NCBI GenBank assembly: GCA_016710765.1
Contig: JADJUJ010000011.1
Span: 1-64,000 of the forward strand
Source: Lewinellaceae bacterium
Lineage (GTDB): Bacteria > Bacteroidota > Bacteroidia > Chitinophagales > Saprospiraceae
DNA: 64,000 nucleotides
Reading direction: 5' to 3'
Shown one piece after another: positions 57,266 through 64,000 of the stretch (its first letter is position 1; each line of letters opens with the position of its first letter). Made by a program: the position numbers and the translations under genes. Below the pieces are notes generated by a model that was not told the DNA's origin, did no database searches, and worked only from the letters and a program-made list of their open reading frames with translations.

Positions 57266-57988
57266 CTATAATAAGATATTGGTTTTGTTGTTGACAATAA
57301 TTTCGGAGCCTTCTGCCAAAAAAACGGATAGTGGTTCGGCTTGCGAAAGATGGGCAAATTCGGCGCCATACACCGTGCCAAAATCGATGTCGGCATGCCA
57401 GTTCAGCATGGGATAAACCTGCCAGGAAGGATGTTCCACCTGGTATTCCACCGTCCGCCTGGCGCCATGGCGGGCGTATCCCCAATAGTGTTCGGTAATA
57501 AACTCGGCTTCGCTTCCGGCTTTCAGGTCCATCGCTTCCGGCGCCGTTTGAATGCCGAAAGCATGCCATTTTCCAGATTCCTTCCAGGCGTATTCCACCT
57601 CCAGTTGCTCCGGCTTTTCCTGCCATTGATGCCACATTTTACGGGTGGCATAGCGCTCCCGATACAGGGTGTTGGCAACCCAGGCAATGGCAGGTTTGGG
57701 AACGATTTCCCGTATAAATACCACCCCACGTTTCCACCCCAATTGAGGGTCGTTTCGCCGCACATAAAAGCGAAGATTGATTTCTTCAAAATCGGTATGG
57801 AAAGGGATTTTCCAGCCCATCACCCGGGTATCGAGAAACATGAAGCCTACGACACTGACATAGCATTGGCCGTTCCAAAGGTCTATCTCCGTTCCGGCAG
57901 GAAGCCAGGGCTGAAGGCGCGCTGGTTCCACAGCATAGTTTAGCATAAGGAGTCGGCGCCATTGGGCATGCAAAAAGGGAGAGGGCAT
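57266..57988 (-). CDS. DUF2071 (YqjF-like) protein
   Basis: 240 residues, intact. Family-typical segments: LLMLNYAVEPARLQPWLPAG, TEIDLWNGQCYVSVVGFMF and NLRFYVRRN (the conserved block around residues 30-75), later GVVFIREIVPKPAIAWVANT and YRERYATRKMWHQW. No membrane segment. The YqjF family is of unknown biochemical function. It lies 107 bases from the Asp-box protein on the same strand and 26 bases after the stop of the next hypothetical gene upstream, so the two minus-strand genes may share a transcript. Confidence 0.82.
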   Translation of the reverse strand: MPSPFLHAQWRRLLMLNYAVEPARLQPWLPAGTEIDLWNGQCYVSVVGFMFLDTRVMGWKIPFHTDFEEINLRFYVRRNDPQLGWKRGVVFIREIVPKPAIAWVANTLYRERYATRKMWHQWQEKPEQLEVEYAWKESGKWHAFGIQTAPEAMDLKAGSEAEFITEHYWGYARHGARRTVEYQVEHPSWQVYPMLNWHADIDFGTVYGAEFAHLSQAEPLSVFLAEGSEIIVNNKTNILL

Positions 57989-58014
57989 GGTTGTTGAATT
58001 TAAAGAAGGGTTGG

Positions 58015-59424
58015 TTAGTCCAGTTGCCGCAGCAGCCAGTCGCGTTCCATGAGGGGTTGGGTATTGCTGAATATTTCGCGGAGTCGCTCTGTTTGGGCTT
58101 TGGAATACGGGTTGTGGTTGAGCAGCTTTTTCATGAGGCTAATCATGTTTTTGTAGGCTGATTTTCTGGCAGTATCCAGGGCTTCTTTGCGTTGGAGGTA
58201 GATGCGCATACTTTCGAGCAGCGACTCGAAGGCATCTAACTCGGTTTGCTCGTAATATATTTTCAACAACATGGTTTTGGCAATGATGTTGAGGTGCATC
58301 TCATCGTATTCAAAATTAAGGAGCATGCGTTGCGCCTGGTCGTAATCTCCTTTTTCAAAGTAAATGCGCGAGAGGTTGAAGTGTACGATGCTTTTACGGT
58401 ACTTTTCCTCCAGGTATTGCTGATAATTGTTCACAAAAGATTCTACCCATTCGTATTCCCGAACGCGCAGGGCAATACCTACGATGTTGATGAAAGTATA
58501 GCGCGACAGTTTTTCATTTTCGAGCAATATACCCGTGTCGACGCCTTGCCGGTAGAGTTCGAAGGCCCTTCTGGCAAAATCCTGCCGGCCGGCGCTGATT
58601 TTGGGTACGCAATAGTTCCAGGCCGCCAAGTAGAGGTTCCGGACTTCGTCGCGGTCGAATTTTAAGGCTTGTTCGGAATGGATCAAGTTTTCAAATTGCT
58701 CAAAATATTCCTCCTTATCGGGGTTGGTTACCGCCATATAGATGTAATAATAAACCGAAATGGCGGGATCTTCAATGAGTTCGCCCCGTTCAACATAGTG
58801 TAAGGTTTCGGGCAGCAGGCCATCGGTATATTGCGCTTTTTGGAAAACGGTACGGTGGGCCAGCATTTCCAGGCTGGTGCGCAACTTTTCTGCGGTAAAC
58901 CATTTTTCCAGGGCGTTGGCCACCTCCTGCAGGTTCACCGGTGTACTTTGCGACAGGCCCAGTTGGTATTCATAGTCTTCGGTTTCCAGAAAAAACTTCT
59001 GCAAGAGGTAATCTGCGTTGCGAAGGGGTTGATTTTCGAGGGCATCTGTTGACAAGCGTTTGGCCTGTCGGTAGGCTTTTTCCAACTTTCGCTGACGGTA
59101 TTGGCGGGAAAGTGCCAATTGATACTGAAATTGATTATTTTTGTAGTCTTCAAATGCCAGATACTCCTCTACCGCCTTTCCTAAGAAATACATGACCTGG
59201 CGCATGCGAGCGTCGTCGTATGGCTCCCCGGGATAAACAGCAGGCCAAACCTTCTGTTTTTTCAGGGCTTCGTCGTTTTTGGACAATGCCGATAACAAAT
59301 AATCAAACAGATTGACTACGTCTTCGCGTTGGTTGTGGGAAGGAGACCGCAACCATTTATTTAATTCGCGTTGCTCCTTTTTAGAAAGCGAGCGCGCAAT
59401 TTCAACCAGGACGCTTTTTTGCAT
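58015..59424 (-). CDS. Hypothetical TPR-like helical protein
   Basis: 469 residues, intact, without signal peptide. Begins MQKSVLVEIARSLSKKEQRE and is almost all alpha-helical with TPR-like helix pairs (RYTFINIVGIALRVREYEWV, VHFNLSRIYFEKGDYDQAQR, LNIIAKTMLLKIYYEQTELD). I know proteins of this kind from Saprospiraceae genomes, where they occur as multi-copy cytoplasmic proteins without assigned function, but I cannot name the family. Upstream lies an AT-rich divergent spacer (59425-59674) shared with the T9SS protein gene. Confidence 0.6.
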   Translation of the reverse strand: MQKSVLVEIARSLSKKEQRELNKWLRSPSHNQREDVVNLFDYLLSALSKNDEALKKQKVWPAVYPGEPYDDARMRQVMYFLGKAVEEYLAFEDYKNNQFQYQLALSRQYRQRKLEKAYRQAKRLSTDALENQPLRNADYLLQKFFLETEDYEYQLGLSQSTPVNLQEVANALEKWFTAEKLRTSLEMLAHRTVFQKAQYTDGLLPETLHYVERGELIEDPAISVYYYIYMAVTNPDKEEYFEQFENLIHSEQALKFDRDEVRNLYLAAWNYCVPKISAGRQDFARRAFELYRQGVDTGILLENEKLSRYTFINIVGIALRVREYEWVESFVNNYQQYLEEKYRKSIVHFNLSRIYFEKGDYDQAQRMLLNFEYDEMHLNIIAKTMLLKIYYEQTELDAFESLLESMRIYLQRKEALDTARKSAYKNMISLMKKLLNHNPYSKAQTERLREIFSNTQPLMERDWLLRQLD

Positions 59425-59674
59425 GAGCTATTTCAATTATTCGTTCAACAAATAAGAGAAGAAATTTGGTTGTTTATTTGACGTCGATTACGTTCTATCA
59501 ATTTGTTTTTCAACATAATATACATATAGTTACAGTATATTTAATGTTTTAATTGTACTACAACCATCAAAAATACGTCAACAAATGCGATTTTTTGTCT
59601 TTTTAACCCCTAAAATTCTCCTGCACTTTTGTATCGTGATCAATAACCGGTTGCCAACACTAATCCACAAACCC

Positions 59675-62560
59675 ATGTATAAATATCTCACCACACTCAT
59701 TTTTTTGTTACTGACCAGTCTGCTGACTGCGCAGGGGTGGGAGCGTGTATACTATGGGTTAGGTAATGATGAAGCCAATGCCATTGCTGCTACGCCGGAT
59801 GGCGGGTTTGTGATGACTGGTTTTTACGGGGGCAACAAGGTTCATTTGTTAAAAACGGATATCGACGGCAACCTGCAATGGAGCAAGCCTTTTACGCAGA
59901 ACAGTTCTGCTGCAGGCAATGCTATTCTTACGCTTGCTGATACGGCGTATATTATTGCCGGCTATACCGAAATAGAAGTTCCGGGCATTCCTCCCACCTT
60001 CAACCGTAACATCCTGCTGGTCAAAACCGATGCTTCAGGCAATATGCTCTGGAGTAAAAATTTTGGTGGCGCAGGAACAGAAGAAGGAACCAGCATTGCG
60101 CAAATGCCAGATGGTGGTTTTGTTGTGGCAGGTTTCAATGATAACGACGATGTTGTGGTCCTTCGCACCGATGCGCAAGGCAACATGCTTTGGCTGAACA
60201 GCTACGGCTTGCCAAACAACAAGGAGCGCGCAAATGATGTGGTAGTGGCCGCGAACGGAGATATTGTAGTTGCCGGTAGCGATTTTATCAACCCGCGTAC
60301 CTTTTTCTACGGCCTTCGGATCCAACCGGACGGCACACAGGTTTGGGCCAACAACTGGGGCTACCTGGCCAACCCAGGCGCTACGGATGTAGCCAAAGCC
60401 ATTGTAACTACTCCTGACGGCGGCTTTTTGCTCGCAGGTTCCACCAATTCCATCATTGGTGATAATTCTTTTATCATTAAAATTGATGGCGACGGTGGGG
60501 ATACGCCATTTTGGGCCGAGCCATATTACAACGTTGACCTGAACGACATCGTAAGTGACCGTAACGGTGGTGGGTTCTTTGCAACTGGCCGTTTTGTTAG
60601 CGGTTCGCTCGACGATCTCTACATGATGCACATAAGCGCCACAGGCGGTATCATTTGGGATGTGAATGTGGGCAAAGCCGGAACTGATGCCGGGTATGGC
60701 ATTGTTGCTACTCCAGATGGTGGCGCTGCTGCTGCAGGATATACTTATCCGTTTGTCAACAGCAACGAATCGAGTCCATATCTGGTCAAGGCCGATAAAA
60801 ACGGCATTGTATTTACCAGTTATGTACGCGGCAATGTGTTCAATGACCTGAACGCAGATTGCATTTTGGATGGCAACGAAAACGGATTAGAGGACTGGAT
60901 CATCAAACTTAGCAGCACTAACTTTACACGTTACATCGCTGCTGATAAATTTGGAGACTTCTCCATTCTGGTGGATACCGGTGCGTACGAATTACAACTC
61001 ATTACCCCCAATGGATACTGGGAGGTTTGTGACCCGGCCCTGTATTTTGATGTAACCGATTTTTACGATACGGTATATGCCCTGGTGCCTGTTCACCCTT
61101 CTGTTGCCTGCACCCGCAATGAAATAGACATCGCCGCACCAGTATTACGCCGTTGCACAGATAACACTTATACCGTTCGTTATTGTAATTCCGGAACCGT
61201 TCCTTCCTTTGATACACGGGTGGAAGTGGCGCTCGATGAGCAACTCTCGGTAACGGGAAGTTCCATTCCCTGGTCACTGCAACAGGGCCAAACTTATACT
61301 TTTAATGTTGGTACGGTTAACCCTGGGGAGTGTAAGTCCTTTACGGTAACGGCATTTCTCGACTGCAACAATACCATCACCGGAGAAACGCACTGTGTCA
61401 CAGCACACATCTTCCCCGATACCTTTTGCAATTTTGGCAATTGGGATGGTTCCAGAATATTTACCACTGCAGTTTGCGAAAACGATACGATTAAGTTGAA
61501 AATTGGCCGAATGGGCGGCAGCACAGGTACGATAAAGGTGGACTTCGTGATAGCTGAGGATATCCTCATGCTGACCGATCCTGCCAATCCGCCAGCAGCC
61601 TTCATGGAAGTGTTCGAACCCGATACCACCGTGTTGAGCACGCCAGCCAATGGCAAAACCTACCGGATTATTGCCACCAATATTGAAAATTACAATTACC
61701 CGGGAACCAGTTTCCCCACCGCGGCTGTCGAAGGCTGTGGAACCAATGCCTCGGGTGGTTTCTCGACGGGATTTTATACCATGTTCCCGGAAGATGAATC
61801 AGACGCATTTATCGCGAGCGACTGCCAGGAAAGTTACGAAACCGATTACGATTCTCTATATTTTAAAAGAGGCCATCCCAAAGGCTACGACGTGGCCCAC
61901 TACGTCAGTCCGGAAACCGATTTGGACTTTTTAATCTATTTTCAAAACTCTGGAGGCGATACGGTGCACCAGGTGATAGTGCGCGACACATTGTCGGCGG
62001 CACTTGATCCGGCCACCGTGTACCCCGGGGCTTCGAGTCATCCCTACGACTTTGTCGTGTATGGAAACGGCATTGTGCAGTTTACCATTCCAAACGCCAA
62101 TTTGTTACCAGGTGGCAGCAGTGCCAATACGGATGGATTTGTGTCCTTCCGCGTTGCGCAAAAACCGAATCAGAATTGCCAAACGGAGATCCTGAATACT
62201 GCTGCCATCTATTTTGATTTCAACGCGCCCGTTCATACGAACGAGACTTACCATACCATCTGCGATCGCGACAGTTTCCTCATTTTTACCAATACCAACA
62301 ACGTCCTGATCCAGGGCGCCGAGGTTAAAGTGTTTCCAAATCCTTTCGCGGAAAGCGCGCAGTTTGAAATTACCGGTATCGAAGCCCAGCATTATAGTCT
62401 GGACATATTCGACATTCAAGGAAGACATGTATTTAATCGCATATACAATACACCCACATTCCGATTGCTGCGTCAGCAAATTCCACCCGGGGCCTACATT
62501 TACCGGCTTTCTGCCGATGGCAGGCCGGTAGCCTCGGGAAAGGTAATTGCCGGACAGTAG
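59675..62560 (+). CDS. Large T9SS surface protein with beta-propeller-like repeats and DUF7619-type domain
   Basis: 961 residues from ATG 59675 (signal peptide MYKYLTTLIFLLLTSLLTAQ). Residues about 25-390 contain repeats of the form 'ATPDGGF(V/L)..G' (AIAATPDGGFVMTGFYGG, AQMPDGGFVVAGFNDN, TTPDGGFLLAGSTNS, ATPDGGAAAAGYT), a propeller-like domain. Then a SdrD-B-like segment (VRGNVFNDLNADCILDGNEN), a DUF7619-type domain (YFQNSGGDTVHQVIVRDTLS, ILNTAAIYFDFNAPVHTNET), and a C-terminal T9SS type A sorting domain (VKVFPNPFAESAQFEITGIE, LDIFDIQGRHVFNRIY). Exported to the cell surface. Intact. Confidence 0.85.
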   Translation: MYKYLTTLIFLLLTSLLTAQGWERVYYGLGNDEANAIAATPDGGFVMTGFYGGNKVHLLKTDIDGNLQWSKPFTQNSSAAGNAILTLADTAYIIAGYTEIEVPGIPPTFNRNILLVKTDASGNMLWSKNFGGAGTEEGTSIAQMPDGGFVVAGFNDNDDVVVLRTDAQGNMLWLNSYGLPNNKERANDVVVAANGDIVVAGSDFINPRTFFYGLRIQPDGTQVWANNWGYLANPGATDVAKAIVTTPDGGFLLAGSTNSIIGDNSFIIKIDGDGGDTPFWAEPYYNVDLNDIVSDRNGGGFFATGRFVSGSLDDLYMMHISATGGIIWDVNVGKAGTDAGYGIVATPDGGAAAAGYTYPFVNSNESSPYLVKADKNGIVFTSYVRGNVFNDLNADCILDGNENGLEDWIIKLSSTNFTRYIAADKFGDFSILVDTGAYELQLITPNGYWEVCDPALYFDVTDFYDTVYALVPVHPSVACTRNEIDIAAPVLRRCTDNTYTVRYCNSGTVPSFDTRVEVALDEQLSVTGSSIPWSLQQGQTYTFNVGTVNPGECKSFTVTAFLDCNNTITGETHCVTAHIFPDTFCNFGNWDGSRIFTTAVCENDTIKLKIGRMGGSTGTIKVDFVIAEDILMLTDPANPPAAFMEVFEPDTTVLSTPANGKTYRIIATNIENYNYPGTSFPTAAVEGCGTNASGGFSTGFYTMFPEDESDAFIASDCQESYETDYDSLYFKRGHPKGYDVAHYVSPETDLDFLIYFQNSGGDTVHQVIVRDTLSAALDPATVYPGASSHPYDFVVYGNGIVQFTIPNANLLPGGSSANTDGFVSFRVAQKPNQNCQTEILNTAAIYFDFNAPVHTNETYHTICDRDSFLIFTNTNNVLIQGAEVKVFPNPFAESAQFEITGIEAQHYSLDIFDIQGRHVFNRIYNTPTFRLLRQQIPPGAYIYRLSADGRPVASGKVIAGQ

Positions 62561-62602
62561 CAACCGAAGGCCATCCACAACCAATTACACAGACATTATC
62601 CC

Positions 62603-62645
62603 TGCAATGCGTCATTTCGTCGTTTAGACGGGATGGCGCATTGCA
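62603..62645 (+). terminator. Hairpin downstream of the T9SS protein
   Basis: 13-bp stem TGCAATGCGTCAT (62603-62615) with ATGGCGCATTGCA (62633-62645), one G-T pair, and an inner CGTC/GACG stem. No T-run follows, so it could be a factor-dependent terminator or an mRNA-stabilising structure. Confidence 0.45.
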
Positions 62646-62727
62646 ATTGGGGGGACACTCAGACTGTTGGTGAACAATAAGGCGAACAGTTGGCGAATCG
62701 ATTAATGGACCGGGGACGTTCACCCAA

Positions 62728-62754
62728 TAAAAAAAGGAGCCCAGAAGGGGCTCC
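62728..62754 (-). terminator. Terminator of the isc operon
   Basis: Minus-strand GGAGCCCC pairs with GGGCTCC (62754-62736), short loop, followed by an eight-base T-run (62735-62728), 29 bases after the iscA-type stop codon. Confidence 0.85.
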
Positions 62755-62782
62755 CTGAAAACAAATTTTCAATCGGTTCCAA

Positions 62783-63130
62783 CTATTGTTTTAAAAACTT
62801 AACTATACCGCAAAACTTTCCCCCGCAGCTGCAGGTTCGGGCGGCATTGGGGTTGTTGAAGAAGAAACCTTTGCCATTGAGCCCTCCAGAAAATTCGAGG
62901 GTGGTGTTGTAGAGATAGAGAAAACTTTTAAGGTCAATGACCACTTTCACGCCATTATCTTCAAAAACCTGGTCGTTGGGCTTGGATTCATTGTCAAAGT
63001 CCAACTTATAAGATAGCCCGGAGCAGCCGCCGGAAACGACGCTGACCCGTATAAAATAGTCATCACCAAAATGCTCAGACGAGCGGATTTCGTTGATTTT
63101 TTCTTTGGCGTTTTCTGCTACGAAAATCAT
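62783..63130 (-). CDS. iscA: IscA/HesB-type iron-sulfur cluster assembly protein
   Basis: 115 residues, intact. A-type carrier with three conserved Cys: VVSGGCSGLSYKLDF and the C-terminal RTCSCGGKFCG (CxC, preceded by an extra CGGKFC). Hydrophobic core FSGGLNGKGFFFNNPNAA is family-typical. Receives Fe-S clusters and delivers them to apoproteins. Last gene of the isc operon, followed directly by the terminator. The name iscA versus sufA/erpA rests on its neighbours. Confidence 0.9.
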   Translation of the reverse strand: MIFVAENAKEKINEIRSSEHFGDDYFIRVSVVSGGCSGLSYKLDFDNESKPNDQVFEDNGVKVVIDLKSFLYLYNTTLEFSGGLNGKGFFFNNPNAARTCSCGGKFCGIVKFLKQ

Positions 63131-63243
63131 GTTAAAAATAGTTTACTGTTACACTGAATCATTGTTGCATTGTCACCTTGTAGGTTTAAGCACTGATCAT
63201 TTTTCAATAAAGCAATGATGCAAGGCAACAATCCATCAATAAT

Positions 63244-63651
63244 TTAAACAGTTTCAGTAGCCACCACTACACCGTTTTTCTTCTGGTAGTCGGCAATAGC
63301 AGCCTTAATGGCGTCTTCCGCCAATACCGAACAGTGAATTTTAACGGGTGGAAGTGCGAGTTCCTCAACAATTTCCATGTTGTCGATTTTCATGGCATCG
63401 TCGAGTGATTTGCCTTTGAGCCATTCGGTGGCAAGCGACGAGGAAGCAATAGCTGAGCCACAGCCAAAGGTTTTGAACTTGGCATCCTTGATGGTGCCGG
63501 TCATTTCGTCAACTTCAATCTGGAGGCGCATAACGTCGCCGCATTCCGGGGCGCCAACCAAGCCTGTGCCAACGTTCTTGGCATCTTTGTTAAGTGAGCC
63601 TACGTTGCGAGGGTTTTTGAAGTGTTCGAGAACTTTTTCTGAGTATGCCAT
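63244..63651 (-). CDS. iscU: IscU, iron-sulfur cluster scaffold
   Basis: 135 residues, intact. Scaffold Cys residues in GAPECGDVM (first), TFGCGSAIASSSLATEWLKG (second) and VKIHCSVLAEDAIKAAI (third). The conserved LPPVKIHCSVLAEDAI matches the HscA-recognition motif region (LPPVK). Builds 2Fe-2S clusters with sulfur from IscS. It lies 54 bases from iscS and 113 bases before iscA. Confidence 0.96.
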   Translation of the reverse strand: MAYSEKVLEHFKNPRNVGSLNKDAKNVGTGLVGAPECGDVMRLQIEVDEMTGTIKDAKFKTFGCGSAIASSSLATEWLKGKSLDDAMKIDNMEIVEELALPPVKIHCSVLAEDAIKAAIADYQKKNGVVVATETV

Positions 63652-63705
63652 AGTATTTAGGATATGCTAGATTTGAAAAAATGTGGTTTGGGTCGAGGGT
63701 TTTTA

Positions 63706-64000
63706 TCAGTGGGCTGACCATTCAATTTTGGTCAGGTCGACACCGTCTTTATACATTTCCCAGATAGGGCTGAGTTCGCGCATGTGGTTGACGCCGTTGC
63801 GTACCAGCTCGATAGCATCGTCCACCTCTTTTTCGGTGGTAAAACGGCCCAGGGAGAAGCGGATGGAGGAGTGTGCCAGGTCATCTCCCAACCCCATTGC
63901 CACCAATACATAAGATGGTTCCAGGGATGCGGAAGTACAAGCAGAGCCAGAGGAAACGGCGACATTTTGGTTAAAAGTCATCATCAAGCCCTCTCCTTCT
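63706..64000 (-). CDS. iscS: Cysteine desulfurase IscS, C-terminal part, cut by window edge
   Basis: Visible C-terminal about 98 residues: MMTFNQNVAVSSGSACTSAS contains the active-site Cys loop (SSGSACTS), followed by SYVLVAMGLGDDLAHSSIRF, SLGRFTTEKEVDDAIELVRN and the end DLTKIEWSAH. The PLP-binding domain lies beyond 64000. Provides sulfur from cysteine to IscU. First gene of a minus-strand iscS-iscU-iscA operon. The frame is intact to the window edge. Confidence 0.93.
   Translation of the reverse strand, partial: EGEGLMMTFNQNVAVSSGSACTSASLEPSYVLVAMGLGDDLAHSSIRFSLGRFTTEKEVDDAIELVRNGVNHMRELSPIWEMYKDGVDLTKIEWSAH

Overview
The window comes from a Bacteroidota chromosome, most likely Saprospiria (Saprospiraceae-like). 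The evidence is: type IX secretion (T9SS) sorting tails on several large secreted proteins, a PorP/SprF-family protein, a gliding-motility CHU_C-type protein with SprB-like repeats, a GYDIA-type GHMP kinase, a Tgt lacking the CxCxxC zinc motif, and repeated TTG-N20-22-TAnnTTTG promoters. Genus-level placement is inference.

Layout. 0-4.2 kb: a broken small ORF, flavin reductase, TlpA-like thioredoxin, grpE-dnaJ, tRNA-Leu(GAG). 4.3-9.2 kb: a visibly AT-richer accessory islet with a complete 1331-bp insertion sequence (15-bp perfect inverted repeats, 6-bp target duplication), two unrecognised lipoproteins, a small secreted protein and a 33-codon coupled ORF. 9.2-14.3 kb: TolC-type channel, gliding/T9SS surface protein, PaaI-like thioesterase, 3-hydroxyacyl-CoA dehydrogenase, ruvC. 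14.4-15.5 kb: two different ~160-bp nested palindromes bracketing a short-chain dehydrogenase. 15.6-20.8 kb: sulfatase-modifying-factor-like protein, ECF sigma, putative anti-sigma, SF1 helicase. 20.9-24.3 kb: str operon (rpsL-rpsG-fusA). 24.3-34.4 kb (minus strand): HAD phosphatase, TMTC-like TPR membrane protein, ferredoxin-reductase-like flavoprotein, GYDIA GHMP kinase, GH20 hexosaminidase, homoserine kinase, PlsC-like acyltransferase, RlmD-like methyltransferase. 34.5-43.9 kb: Hsp20, GNAT, HExxH metalloprotease, alaS, uvrA. 44-64 kb: deoC, SPOR protein, rodA, tgt, porP/sprF, bactofilin-atpZ cluster, DinB, acyl-CoA synthetase, lpxH, TrpF-like protein, Asp-box protein, DUF2071 protein, a large T9SS protein and an iscS-iscU-iscA operon cut by the window end.

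A dominant property is base-level: from 1 to about 44 kb roughly twenty otherwise conserved genes (fusA, alaS, uvrA, dnaJ, ruvC, thrB and others) carry +1/-1 frameshifts, nearly all explainable by one base too many or too few in a homopolymer; from 44 to 64 kb I find none. This points to sequencing or polishing error on the left side rather than biology, so the broken genes are annotated as single loci with their frameshift positions.

The best candidates for follow-up are the two nested palindromic elements, the lipoprotein islet beside tRNA-Leu, the apparent FGE-domain/sigma-factor read-through, the altered Walker A region of UvrA, the degenerate TrpF-like protein coupled to lpxH, the orphan atpZ-type genes behind bactofilin, and an anomalous GC-rich block with a run of 16 C at 27.8-27.9 kb.
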